A stretch of 64,000 nucleotides of DNA from the NCBI GenBank assembly GCA_008638375.1, contig CM018051.1:29447344-29511343 (forward strand), given 5' to 3'. Position 1 is the stretch's first letter; each line of letters begins with the position of its first letter. The stretch comes from Nyssa sinensis (lineage: Eukaryota > Streptophyta > Magnoliopsida > Cornales > Nyssaceae). Position numbers and translations under genes: made by a program. A model generated the notes under the pieces. It was not told where the DNA came from, did not search any database, and saw only the letters and a program-made list of their open reading frames with translations. This document shows, piece by piece, positions 1 to 11,758 of the stretch.

Positions 1-2741
1 AGGAAAGAGGCCATAGAAGGGGGAGGAACCGAGAGAGAGAGAGAGAAAAGAGAGAGAGGAGGTGGAAACTCTCTCTACAAATATAAGCCTACGGGTGTGG
101 GTTTAAAGGCACAAACGAGACCAAATTTGATAGAACACTTTGGCAAAGAGCTAAGGAGCATAAACAGGAGGTTTGGAGGGTCATAGGGAGCTGAAATCCG
201 AAACCCAGGTATGTACATCAAGTTCTGTTTTTGAGATTTTAAGCATGTATATTTGATCTAAATTCAGGGTCTTAATAAGCATGCTTCTAGCTTTTAAATG
301 CAAGAAAAATGATAGAAAAAGGTTTAGAAACCATTGAGATATTCCAAGTTGCAGGTTTCATGGATAATTTCGGGTTCCATAAATTCATGCTTAAAACTTT
401 GATGTTTGTTTATGAAAATAATCCTTAGAGGTGCAGGAAACCATTTAATATGGATTAGGGTCAAAACAGTGTACAAATAGTCACGAAATAGGAAGGATAT
501 GGGTCACCGGAAAATCGGCCGGAGATACTTAGGCTCTATTTCGTGAAGTTATGAAGGGATTTAAAGGAAATGGAAAATGGATTTGAAATCCTTAGGAGAA
601 GGGGAAGAGAATGACATTTAAAAAGGGTCGAAATCTCACCGAAAAATGAGTCACCGTCGCCGGAGAAGGTGACTGTACACGCCGGAACCCTACCGGAGAC
701 GTGGGGAAGACGATCGGAAAAGCGTGGGGCTATCGGGTCAAAACTGGGATGGATCCGGGTTCGGATCGGGTCGGTACCCGACCGGATATGAAACGGACCG
801 AAGCTGTGTCGTTTTGGGTTTCTAATTAAATGGATTTGGGCATGTTTGGTTGCAGGAATAATAAATAGAAATTGGGTTTTGGGGTTAACCGAAACAGGGA
901 TAAGGATAGGGAATTGGGTTATTGAAATCCGGTTCTTGAATGAAAGTGAACCGTTTGGTTCAGGGCAAGGGTGGACCGGTCTAGGGTTTTTAGGTCTGAA
1001 CCAACTGGTTCAGACCGCAGCTTATGGGATTTATAAACCGGCCCCAAATAGTTTGGGAAATTACACTGTTGCCCAAAGTATAAAAAATTAATTAAATATT
1101 AATTTTACAATAATGCCCCTATTCCAAAAAGAGGTCAAACGAAGTCCAAACGACACAAATAAATAGTCAAAACCTATTATCTCGGACGTTCTGAGTCCAA
1201 TGGTGGGTTCCATTTTACGAGACGGAACCCCGAAGGATAAAATACCGTAAAAGTGCAAAATGACTATTTTGCCCTTTTTAGTACAAAAGTCCAAATGGAA
1301 TTCCGCGAAAGCCTAAACCGACTTTCTTCGGCATTCCGGATTCAAGGGTAAAGTATAAAATAGTATTTGAAATACTTATGATAGAAAAGCATAAACTTTG
1401 ATGAATAGTATTTATTCTGAAACGTATTCACTGATATATAGGGAACTCAAAAGGCAAGGGTATACTCACGGATTTCTAAGATAGAAGCACGATAGAGGTA
1501 AGTGGATCACTTTCTCTTACATGTGGTGTTCCCACAAGCCAAGTTTATTCTTTTACTGCCGAACTCGTACTCTTGAAAGTATTGATATCCTTGTGTTCCA
1601 CTTTTCGATATTTTCTATCTTGTGGACATATTATTGACTGATGTATCACTGTTATCATGTTTCACTGTGCTTTGAAAGCACCTATCTTATTGCTATCCAC
1701 TTTGTGATATTGTTCTATCTAGTGGACCTTGATTGATTGCTATATCATTGTTATCATGTTGAACCATGCCTTGAAAGGCCTACTACTGTATCCTCATTGA
1801 ATGAATGATATTCCATTTTTATATTCTATGGAATTACTATGATCATGACATGTTTATGGACACGGGAGTTGTGCTCAGTCACAACAACCATCTGATGCTA
1901 TCTGATTTAATGAGACCTACGGGTCAAGTCCGTGAACGGACAAATGGCAAATTATTGGAATTGACTGGGGGGTATGCCGGGCCCCAAAAGATCGAGGGTC
2001 TGCCGAGCCCTGAAACAGAATAACAGCATCTCTTATGATTAACAGAATTGATTGTTGAATGGCACTACTTCCTTATAATTCTTCAAGTCTCGAAAGACTT
2101 GCATTGATTGATTTGATTGAGATCGGTTCATTGTGGCAGTACTTCATTGTTGTTATACTTTCATTTTACACTATTACTTCTGATTGTGTATTGTGATTAC
2201 TTTTCATTGGCCCTCGTGGCAATCATGTTTCATTGGCTATCACAGCATCTCCTTCCTTATGATTGGCTATCATTATCTATCCATGGATACACATTGATCA
2301 TCGATACCAGTGTTGGAGATCTGTTTTACTTACTGAGCTTTGTAGCTCATTCCACCCCATTTACCCCATTTCAGGTGATGACGCTGCGAGACCCCAGTAG
2401 GAGTCTGAAAGCGTAGGGGGGGCATTTTGAAGTATTGTTTCAGTCTATGTTAGTTCTCCCATGTATTCACCACCCTCGGGTGCTGGTTACGGTTTAATTC
2501 TCATTTTGAATTTTGTAGAACTATGTCATGTATTAATAAGACTTCTGCTGTTTAATGTATTTAAAAAGACTTCCGCTGGATTACTGTAACTGATAAATGA
2601 CTTTCGCTGTTTATTGTTTTAAATTTTTAGTACATTGCATATTAGTACTATGATACAGGAACGGAAAAAAAAAAGTAGGGACGGCCTTCGGGTCGGCCCC
2701 GCGACACGAGATCCGCATAGGGTGGGTTTCGGGTCGTGACA
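1..2741 (+). mobile_element. Family A LTR, 3' portion (left end outside window)
   Basis: The stretch aligns with the complete family A LTR at 25013-28401: the purine-rich leader near 1-60, the module around 1185-1330, the CATGTGG region after 1500 and the terminal GGGTTTCGGGTCGTGACA. It ends in CA at 2741 and is followed by GCACT, a candidate TSD whose partner lies left of the window. It is inserted in a family B LTR that resumes at 2742. I see no coding sequence; the short open frames at 846 and 2117 are LTR sequence. It is either a solo LTR or the 3' LTR of an element continuing to the left. Confidence 0.85.
1498..2374 (+). other. Intron-like unit in family A LTR
   Basis: GATAGAG followed by GTAAGT (1498) forms a good plant splice donor and CCCATTTCAG (ending 2374) a good acceptor. 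A 6-bp stem with tetraloop (TGAGCT-TTGT-AGCTCA, 2334-2349) lies just before the acceptor. The same donor, stem-loop and acceptor recur at matching places in other LTRs here. Splicing itself is inferred; no transcript evidence is available. Confidence 0.45.
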
Positions 2742-3120
2742 GCACTAACCCTAAAGAACCAAGGTGAGTAACCCTGTGTTTGAATTGGAGATTTAACTCC
2801 ATGTGTAACACCCCAATTACTTGACCGGCATGTTTTGTGTATTGAAAACTGTTTTGGGAATGAAATGTCGGGTTTAGCTAATTTAATATCTATTTTTAAT
2901 AGTGATAAAACTCGAATTAGCTAATTATGAGAAACTCGAGGAAATAAAAACTGACATTGGACCTTGATTAATGAAAGATATTCTGAGTAGGAAGTGACAG
3001 AAAGAAACCGCACTGAAAAAGGAGTTACGGATTGGGAGTTAAGGCCAAAACAGTGAAACTGGAATTCTGCGACAACCAAACAGGGCCTTAACCAGAAAAA
3101 TGGGAGAAAATGGTCACTTA

Positions 3121-3200
3121 AGAGGCCAAGGGGAATTGAACCCTTGACCTACCAAGGTAGGTAAAATCTGTCCCAAAAAGTTACCAACTAGGCTGTTGGT
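3121..3200 (-). other. tRNA-like module, antisense to LTR
   Basis: Read on the minus strand this has an A-box-like CAGCCTAGTTGG (3184-3195) and a consensus B box GGTTCAATTCC (3132-3142), with a complementary TΨC-type stem. No convincing acceptor stem or anticodon arm is visible. It lies about 320 bp inside the LTR, matching 23164-23243 and 48240-48320. It is a tRNA-derived relic, not a working tRNA gene. Confidence 0.5.
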
Positions 3201-3403
3201 TACTTTGTGCATATATACAGCAATATATGTATATAACCTATAATCTTGCCCAAGCCACCACCCAAATTGGCCAATGGCCTTGCATGCATTCCCTTCATCA
3301 TAGCCCTCCATCACCTCTATCAGGTCAGCAGCCACTAACCCCACTAAGGGCAGAGATACACTCACATATATGTATATGTGTATAGCCCTATATGTATATG
3401 AAG

Positions 3404-3419
3404 CTATAATATATAAATG
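3404..3419 (+). promoter_or_regulatory. Candidate TATA region of family C LTR
   Basis: CTATAATATATAAATG precedes a GA-rich leader (about 3490-3540) and a donor-like AAGGTAAAAT near 3687. The position is plausible for an LTR promoter, but the surroundings are AT-rich, so this is tentative. Confidence 0.35.
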
Positions 3420-4514
3420 CCCTAACTTGCATCAAATTCTCTTTTGAGAGAATTCTGAAAATACAGAATTGTGTGAGTGTGTGTGCATACGTGAGGGACT
3501 GTGAGAGAGTGTGAGAGTGTAGTGAGAGAGAGGGGGAGAAAGCTTTGCATGCAAGGGAGTTTGAGGAAAATTTGGCCATTTGAAGTGCAAGAGGGGACTT
3601 GAGGATCACGGTGCATGAACTGAGAAGCTTGAGGGACATTTGGAAAGGCCTGAACCAAGCCAAGAGTGTGAACTGCTACTGCTTGAAGGTAAAATTCCAA
3701 ATTTATCTTCAATTCTTGTTTTGTAAATTTTGGAACTGTTTGATAGAAATGGACTGCATGCATGGTTATTTTTGACCCTAAGAACTAGTTTGGAGCATAC
3801 TGTGTGTGTTGGAGGTCTCGGATAGGTCAAGAACCATGAAACCCGAAACTAACCTCCATTGATGAAGCTTGGAAACACCAAGTCTGATTCGACCATAACC
3901 ATTTGAGATTTTGCATGTCGAGACCTGAAATAGACCCTAATAGTATCTCATATATATACCTACGCGACTCCAGAACTCACTGTAGCCCCAAGAATTTGGA
4001 AATGAACCCACGGGTTTAAAATCCAATCCGTTAAAACTCGAGACTAAACTGAAAAATGAAGATAGGGTCTTGATCCTTATGGTCTGTAGGTCACGTAGCT
4101 TCAAACCACACATGAAATGGTCGAGAAATGAGGATGTAGTATCGAGTTGCAGGCACGGTTTGTGTAGTTTACCCCCACTGGTTGATATGATATCTTGTTG
4201 GTTTATGAATGCAAAACTGATGGAAATCACATTTACAGCACATTGGAGTGAAAAACAGAGAGAGACCGTGTTAAAACTCACGAAATAGAAGCTAAAGATC
4301 TGCAGAAATTAGGGCATCACTGTGTATAATTGATGAAGAAGACGACGAGTTGGTGAGTCAACTCGTCCAACTTGCCCGAGCCCACGCGTGCCAACTCGGA
4401 CATGTGTCAAACAACGGGACCGCCACCGAATTAAATGGGACGGCGTCGTTTTCGGCGTTATATGTGTAAACTGATACGTTTAAAAAAAGAAAAGAAAGGG
4501 AAGGAAGGAAAAAC

Positions 4515-4583
4515 GGGGCTACGGGGTTTCGAACCCCTGACCTCCAGAACCCACGCGCCCCTTCTTTCCACTCGGCCACCCAC
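4515..4583 (-). other. tRNA-Ser/Leu-like module, antisense to LTR
   Basis: On the minus strand TGGCCGAGTGG (4568-4578) is a near-perfect A box of the Ser/Leu tRNA type, and GGTTCGAAACC (4525-4535) a perfect B box within a GGGG/CCCC stem. The variable region between them is GC-rich. A second module follows at 4661-4730. The same pair, in the same order relative to LTR direction, occurs at 53306-53530 in another LTR. Confidence 0.6.
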
Positions 4584-4660
4584 CTACGTGTGACCCTTAT
4601 GAGACAGAATGTATATATATTATATATTTAATATAAACCAGAAATAAAAGACGCATTTTG

Positions 4661-4730
4661 CGCCTTATGGGACTCGAACGTGGTGTCTATTGGAGAGGGA
4701 GGTGGCACGCGTCCGCTGTGCCACCCTATT
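4661..4730 (-). other. tRNA-like module, antisense to LTR
   Basis: On the minus strand TGGCACAGCGG (4713-4723) resembles an A box and GTTCGAGTCCC (4669-4679) a B box. It pairs with the module at 4515-4583 and corresponds to 53306-53376 on the plus strand of the antisense family F LTR. Confidence 0.5.
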
Positions 4731-5417
4731 CGACCATTCATTTTTCTGCCAAAAATAATATATATTATATATATTCCAAAATTAATTTAATTTAATTAAA
4801 ATCATTTAATTAAATTAAATACTCCAAATTAGTCCGTTGTCCAAAAATCATAAGTTATATATGTATTCCTACTGTCTCGGACCTCCTGAGTCCAATGGTG
4901 AGGTCCGTGACTGCAAATGAGGTACCGAAAAAAATATGATGTATGAAATTACCATGATACCCCTGACCCTGTACAAGGCCCAAATGAAATCCGATTTCAA
5001 CAGAACTGATACCAGTAGTAGACCTGACACTTGTAAGACTGTATACATGATTAGATGACGAACCCGAGACAGAAATTATGTGACGGCAAAAATGACCAAA
5101 ATACCCCTGACATACCCGAACCCAGATTTAAAAGCCGAGAGAGTCTAAATTGACTTTCTTCGACCTTCCGAACTCAATGATTAGGTCCATATTATGAAAA
5201 TCAGAACCGATAAATGTGTGAAGACACTGAAACCCTAAGCCAAATGCTTAAGAGGTAAGACCTATGAACTAACCACTATAAGTTAGTTCCATGAAACCCA
5301 TCATAGGGTAGACTTACTTAGTCTAAGGTCATGAGTTGATAAATCTCTATAAATTGTTTTAGGCTTAAGGAGAAAAGAGGAAGGCTCCGTTCATAGCTTC
5401 AAACTCGAATATTGAAG

Positions 5418-5763
5418 GTGAGTAACTTCTGACACTGTTTAGTTACTGCTCCTTGATCTGCTAAATTGTTTCGAATACCATATGTTTTAAATGCAATTGT
5501 TTTAAATGCATGCTTTTATCACCGATGACATGGTTTTTAGTTTCTCAAATGATTAACTATACTTCTGATTGATATGCTAGCACTCTGAACCGTTTATCTG
5601 TTTTGATCTATTGAATTTGACTTGGATTTATTGAATTATTAATTCCAACTGATTTAATTAACCATGTGATTTAAGCAAAGATTGAATTCGAAACTCTTGC
5701 CTGGATATCTGTGTTACTCACTGGGCTTTTTAAAGCTCATTCCATTATTTTAATAATTTCAAG
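5418..5763 (+). other. Intron-like unit in family C LTR
   Basis: The donor is AAG followed by GTGAGTAAC (5418). A GGGCTT-TTTA-AAGCTC stem-loop lies at 5723-5738. The acceptor is weak: TTTCAAG ending 5763, where the sister LTRs have TTTTTCAG. The arrangement matches 29268-29773 and 59453-59958. Use as an intron is inferred. Confidence 0.35.
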
Positions 5764-6749
5764 GGAACTCTCAGATGGACAGGTTTAGCAGGTCTAGAAC
5801 TTAGGGGGAAAATGTTGGAGACCCCCAGATAAAATGATAATCCTTTTTTGTGAATCTATACCATTTTTGTACTTTCGTGTAACTGAACAGAGTATGACCC
5901 TTTTGTGGTGAAACTGTTTTGTAAGCTTGATTAAGATAGGACTGACTATGATGTATCCTGAATGCTCTGCCAAGTATATATGTATGCATTCTCTTGTGAA
6001 AATTCCGCTGCTTAAATTATGCATGTTGAATGCATTATGCTTGGGATTTAGATCGGAATGGCCTGTGGTTAGGATTACCGTCGGGGTTTTGTTTTCAAAA
6101 AAAAAAAAAAAACTAATAAAACCCGATGGGTGCCTAACTGGCCTTTGTCACGTACCCCAAATCCGCACAGGGTGGGTCTGGGGGATGTGACACCATGGAT
6201 TTAAAAAGGTTTTAAGTTCAAAGATATGAAGTATTTGAAGTTTCAAATTCAGTATTTACATGATGCAGTTTTAAATTGTTCTATTTTATAACTCCATTGG
6301 GACATGCTTAGTGATTGGTTTCTGCAACAGTTTTTCCTTCAAATACTTTTCAGCATGTCTAGTTAAAATGCAATTATTGTTAAATATTCTGAATTTGATT
6401 ATTTCAAGTATACGAATGTTTATTATGAATTTATGAAAAGTATCTATGAGAAAAGTCACATGATAAATATTTTATAAGATAATGGTGCATAAGCACACAG
6501 GCAGTATTTTGGGTTTCTTCGGATCCCATTGACCTGTCAAAAAACCACATAGTCAGTATTTTGGGTTCTTATTGTAACTCATTGACCTGTCATGTGAAAT
6601 GCCCGGTAGCAGGATCTAATCCCCCAGGAAAATAGGATATCTCCATTTATACGTAAGATGGGAGTCCGGTTCGAAACGGATTCCACTAATGGAAGTGATA
6701 AGATGACAAATGGTTTGAAAATGGAAGCAGGTTTTTACTCTCATTTTCA

Positions 6750-7140
6750 ATATGCATATGTTTGAGTTTTATATACTCTATTTAAGAAATACATGATATG
6801 TTATATGTTTTAAAAGTTCACATGTATAAGTTTAGCTTGAATACTTTAAATGTTTCAAAGCTGTTGTTTTATGAAATGCACATGTTTTGAGTTATATACT
6901 CTATTTGACGAAGTATAAGTATAGCTTGAATACTTTAATGTTTCAAAGCTATTGTTTTATGAAATGCACATGTTTTGAGTTATATACTCTATTTGACGAA
7001 GTATAAGTATAGCTTGAATACTTTAAATGTTTCAAAGCTATTGTTTTACGAAATGCATATGTTTTGAGTTATATACTCTATTTGACAAAGTATGAGTTTA
7101 GCTTGAATACTTTAAATGTTTCAAAGCTACATGATTTAAG
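6750..7140 (+). repeat. Family B 90-bp minisatellite, about 4 units
   Basis: About four units of roughly 90 bp each contain GAGTTATATACTCTATTTGA and GCTTGAATACTTTAAATG. Arrays of the same unit occur in other family B LTRs (about 15931-16380, 36190-36490, 57180-57440). Confidence 0.8.
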
Positions 7141-7737
7141 GAATGCATATATTCTGTATTCAAAGTATACGAACAATTGGCGGTGATTATTTTACAAACT
7201 CTTATGTACTAAACCACTGCTAATTGAAAACCCCATGAGAAATACTGGAATTGCTCACAAGCTTAGATTAGCTTACCCGGACTTTGTTTGGACCCCCCTT
7301 TCAGGTGATGCAGCAGACAGGGTCTTAAGGACGACAACGATGAGTCTAGCTGTTTTTGGAAGGATATGTTTAAGTAGTTTCTTTTGAAGAACCTATGAAC
7401 ACTAGTAGTACGTTTTGTATGAATAGACAAAGTAAGAACATGTAATGAGCCCTCAGGGCAACCAAATAGGTATTGTATTAATGTATGAAGTCTTTAAGTT
7501 TTCGTTATACTCTGAATGTGTAACCATGTATGCTATGTATGGAGTGGCAGTATCGGACGGATGTGCATAATTTAAAAATGAGAAAAGAAAAGAAAAAGTT
7601 TTTCACGCTTCCGCAAAACATATGTTGCACTTCTATTCGATACCGCTGCATATGCGAGCCTTGTCTCTAGGCCTTCGGGTCTTGGGGCGGCGGTCGCGAT
7701 CCGGTAATCCGCACAGGGTGGGTTTCGGGTCGTGACA

Positions 7738-8155
7738 CTTGGGTTCTGATGGGTTGACTCTAGCTATTCAGGTGAGTGTAATGATATAGTAGACTTATCC
7801 ATGTACAAGAGATATGTAGGGACATGGCTCATGGTAATGGTATTCCAGAGGGATCAGATATGCTCTGTGTTCTATGTTTGATTGTGGATGTGATCTGTGG
7901 CTTTGAGTTATCAATTGTTTGAGTATAGACTTGCTCTGTGGTACATACTTCTAATTGTGGTATATTGATGAGTTGCGTTCCCGAGATAAAAAGGTTTTAA
8001 ATTCCGCTGTTCTGACCCTACTTTAGGAATGTAATTCATCGTATGATTCAGAAGTTTTCCTTTGGTTGGTCGCATTGTCGGTCGGAAGATCGGCAAGGCG
8101 GCTAACTGGCATCACATCTTGGGCATCCGCGTGGGGTGGGGTGCGGGATGTGACA
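7738..8155 (+). mobile_element. Family G LTR, 3' end only
   Basis: Sequence to the right of the family B insertion ends in GGGGTGCGGGATGTGACA at 8155, an ending akin to family C. The next bases ACAAG are a plausible TSD: the sister sequence around 16608-16625 carries the uninterrupted context ACAAGGATATCTTATCC. The 5' part is outside the window. 8156-8189 is a short remnant of that older A-like LTR. Confidence 0.55.
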
Positions 8156-8339
8156 ACAAGGATATCTTATCCCTGAATTGGGCCTTATTTGTAATACCCC
8201 AACCCAAAATATAACCGAGCAACTACTGTAAACCCGAGTTGTTAGGCTTCGTTTTTTAATATTAAATAAATAGATTGGTCTTAGAATACGAACAGTCCTG
8301 AGCGTCCGGATAATACCCGAGCAAAGTAATGATATATGT

Positions 8340-8760
8340 GTATGTATATAGATAAATATACATATGTGGGTATGTATATATATATATATGCATATGTATG
8401 TGTGTAATATATGTATGGGTAATAGTGTGTACATGTGTAGGGGTGTGTGTATAAATGTGTATATACGTGTGTGAATGAAAGTGTATAAGTATGTGTATAT
8501 GCATGTGTGTGTGTAACCATGTAAATGTCTATATATGCGATAAGTGTTGTGTGTGTAAGTATGTTGTGTATATGTATATGTATATATAAAGCATTGTGTG
8601 TGCTGTGAGTGTGTGCCGACATCCAAGTTATATATACATATTATATATATATATATATATATTATAATATGCAAAATATCATATACATATATAAATATCA
8701 AGCAATTTAAAATTGAAAGAAAAGAAGAGAAATAGAGAGAGAGAGAGAGAGAGAGAGGGA
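8340..8760. repeat. Simple-sequence tract: TG/AT then GA repeats
   Basis: Degenerate (TG)n, (ATGT)n and (AT)n run from about 8333 to 8700, followed by an uninterrupted GA run near 8735-8757. The long minus-strand open frames here encode only Tyr/His/Ile/Thr-rich low-complexity peptides and are not genes. Confidence 0.8.
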
Positions 8761-9191
8761 AGATGTAAAGATCTGAAAAATCAGGATAAATTTTTTGTTT
8801 TTGCCAGTAGGACACTATTCATGCACTATTTGTCGGTAAGACACTATACATTCTCCATTTAGATAGAAGTCATATTTAGAAGCATATTTGGAGTATGTCA
8901 TAGAATAGAAATATGCTTATAATGTTAAAATATACCTTCTATGAGAATTTGAGTCTAATCGGAGATAGTTTGAAAAATGGACCATAAAGGGCATCCCGAG
9001 TGGCCCGGGTGGACCCGGCTGCACCCGCCCACAGGAGAAAATAAATTTTTCAGAAAAATATCCTTTAAAATAATTTTAAGAACTTTGGTTAAAGCAAAAT
9101 TTCAAATTGAGGCGTTTCAGGACGGGTTGTAGTGTAACGAGGTCCGAACTCATTAAGGGCAAAAGGGTCTTTTCACCCCTTGGCCCCTTTA

Positions 9192-9200
9192 CTATAAATA
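9192..9200 (+). promoter_or_regulatory. TATA box of family E LTR
   Basis: CTATAAATA in a GC-richer setting, followed within about 50 bp by a leader-like sequence, is the clearest TATA box in the window. Sense orientation agrees with the TGTAATACCCC start of this LTR. Confidence 0.5.
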
Positions 9201-9834
9201 GGACCCTTTAGTGTTAAAATTATAGAATATTGGTCTGAGAAAACACAGCAGGTCATGCATGGAGAAAAAGGTCAAGAAAACTTAGGTTTTCCCAACTTTC
9301 AAGCTTCCAAAACTCATCTCTAGCCTTGGAATCTCACAAGGCTTCCTTCTAGGAAGTTGTTCCCCACGTCAAGGGGTACATTTGTCACGACTCAAAAATC
9401 TGCCTCATGCGGATCCCGGACCGCGACCGCCGCCTGTAGACCCGGGGGTCTGAGGCAAGGCTCACATAAGCAGCAGTATCGAATAGATGTGCGACATGTG
9501 GTTTGCGAAAACGTGAAAAACTTTTTATTTTCTTTTCTCATTTTAAAATTTGCACATCCGTCCGGTACTTCCGCTTTTTACATTGCGGTACACATGATAG
9601 ATCATACATTTAGAGCATAATTTAAAAACTTAAAGGCTTTATAATTAATACATGTTTAACTGCCCCCACGGGGCTTAATACACAACAGTGTAATATTTCC
9701 TAATACAAAATACTATCAACTTCATCATACATTCCCAAGAGAATTGCTAGTCTTGTGATTAGTTGCCTAACCCTTCTTCCAAAATAGGTAGACCTATCAT
9801 CATCGCCATTAAAATCAGAACTGCTATTGATCAC

Positions 9835-10687
9835 CTGAAAGAGGGATGGATAAAAATCCAGGTAAGCTAATCTAAGCTTGTGAGTAATTCCTGCATTCAT
9901 CATGGGGTTTTCAATTGGTAGTGGTTTAGCACATGAGAGTTTATAAAATACACACTACCAATAACTCGTAGTTTAGAACACAGAATATATGCATTCTTAA
10001 AATAGATAGCTTTGAACATTTAAAGTATTCAAGCTAAAGATACATTTCTTCAAGTACAGTATATGCACTTCAAAAACATATAATCATGCATGATAAAAAT
10101 GGGGGTAAAAACCTGCTTCCATTTTCAAAAGCGTTTGTCATCTTTTCTCTTTAATTAAGTGGAATCTGTTTCGAACCAGACTCCTATTTTACTGCAATGC
10201 TATAATGGGGAGATCTCATTACCTGGGGGATTAGATCCTGCTACCGGGCATTTCTTCGTTTCATAGTTGAATTCAGAAGAATATCAACGTCGACTTCATG
10301 TCATAGTTGAATCTCGAAAGATTTCAACGTCGCATGCGGTACTTAAGTACCAATTATCTTATAAATATTTATCACATGGCTTTTTCAATAGATACTCTTC
10401 ATAAGTATTTAAAACATGAAATATATAACTTCTGCAATTGGACTTCAAATAATTGGAATAATCAAATTCAGAATATTTAAAGAAATCGGCATTTTACTCA
10501 AACATGCTCAATATTTCTAAGAAAGGAACTATGTAAAAACATTTACGGATCATGTCATAACAGAATATTTTAAAACAGCAACCATATAAAGACTGAATTT
10601 GATATTCGAATGCTTCACATAACTTGAACTTAAAACTTCTTTAAGTGTAAGGAGTTAAATCTCCACTTCAAATACAGGGTTACTCAC
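9835..10687 (-). other. Intron-like unit in antisense family B LTR
   Basis: Reading the minus strand, CCGAG is followed by GTGAGTAACC at 10687 and the unit ends with CTCTTTCAG at 9835. This is the same arrangement as in the sense copies at 2764 and 56619-57604. Confidence 0.4.
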
Positions 10688-11739
10688 CTCGGTCCTTAGG
10701 GTCAGTGCTAGTAATGCGTTTTCCCACTTCCTCTGTAGTTCCTAAGAATAATTCATACATAGTTTCATTAACTTCACATCCATTGTAATATCGCCTATTG
10801 ATTCTTCTTAACTTATACTTAGATCGTATTTAAATCCTAAATGATTTATGAATATTCCATAAATTTTGTATGTACATAATTCAACTCGTACTCTTAGTCT
10901 ACGATGCAATTTAATGTGTTAGGAATTTAAATTATTTCCATTTATAATCTTCTGGTAGCTCCATTAATTTTAAGTTTAATTTACTTACTTCACATGTATA
11001 CGTGTCGTGTCATTTCGTATTTTATTTCAAATATGTACCGTACTATTTAGTTTGGTACCTCGGTAGTATACTAATGTATAGTCACCTGACTTATGCTATT
11101 CATCAAATTTTATGTCTCTTTATTTTTTAAGTACCTATTTTGGTCAAATAGACTCTACCATTGAGTCCGGAACGTCGAAGAAAGTTAATTTAGGCTCTCG
11201 TAGAATTTAATTTAGACTTTTGCACAAAAAGGGCAAAATGGTCATTTTACTTATTTACGTGTCATATTTTTCCGAACTTCGTTTCAAAATATGGACCTCA
11301 CCATTGAGTCCAGAATGTTGAAGAAAGTCAATTTAGACCCTCTTTGGTTTCAATTTGGCTTTAGGGGTACTAAGGGTAATTTGGTCATTTTACCCCCTTT
11401 ACGTGTCTTTACTTTTTGGAATCCCGTTTCGGGAAACGGACCCCACCATTGGATCCAGAATACCCAAATAGTTAGAATACACTATTTATTTACTTTATAT
11501 GGATTTCGTTTGCTTCATTTATGGCATAGGGGTATTTTTGAAATGTTTTTCATTTAAATATAATTAATTTAATATTAAATTTATTTCGGTTAGGTCACAG
11601 TAGAATTTCCCATAATTTGTAGGGTCAAAACACAATTTTCTTAACTACCAGTTTGAACTAGTGGGTTCAGTTCATTCTTAAGTGAATCGGTCAAGTTTTT
11701 ACTGAACCAACCGGTTTGGGCCGGTTCAACATGTAATGC

Positions 11740-11758
11740 TGACGTCATGATAACGTCA
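11740..11758. promoter_or_regulatory. Paired TGACGTCA-like bZIP sites
   Basis: TGACGTCA (11740-11747) and TAACGTCA (11751-11758) are spaced as in four other LTRs here. TGACG is the core of plant TGA/bZIP (as-1-like) sites; function here is inferred. Confidence 0.4.

Larger units (their letters stand above)
2804..6192 (+). mobile_element. Family C (Tekay-type) solo LTR
   Basis: The LTR begins TGTAACACCCC, ends GGGGGATGTGACA, and is flanked by the perfect 5-bp TSD CCATG (2799-2803 and 6193-6197). No gag or pol follows, so it is a solo LTR left by recombination between the LTRs of one element. At 3389 bp it is somewhat shorter than the 3.9-kb LTRs of the related element at 22857-60349. It shares their tRNA-like module about 300 bp from the start, the GTGAGTAAC donor at 5418, the stem-loop at 5723-5738 and an A-run near 6098 just before the end. 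It is more divergent from those LTRs than they are from each other. Confidence 0.9.
2742..7737 (+). mobile_element. Family B LTR, 3' portion, interrupted by a family C solo LTR
   Basis: 2742-2803 and 6198-7737 together match the right half of the family B LTRs at 32856-42432 and 54027-58035: the GTGAGTAACC donor, the 90-bp minisatellite (about 6750-7140), the GGACCCCCCTTTCAGGTGATG acceptor region (7304) and the GGGTTTCGGGTCGTGACA end at 7737. The gap is the family C LTR at 2804-6192. The left part lies beyond the family A insertion, off the window. CTTGG after 7737 is the right TSD candidate. No coding sequence is seen. Confidence 0.8.

Noticed and set aside
2117..2416. 99-codon frame with a hydrophobic stretch
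   Set aside because: It crosses the intron-like unit of the family A LTR and is not open in the copy at 27695-28085 in the same frame.
8102..8815. Long minus-strand open frame (237 codons) rich in Tyr, His, Ile and Thr
   Set aside because: It is a translation of TG/AT microsatellites in an LTR; no domain and no codon structure.
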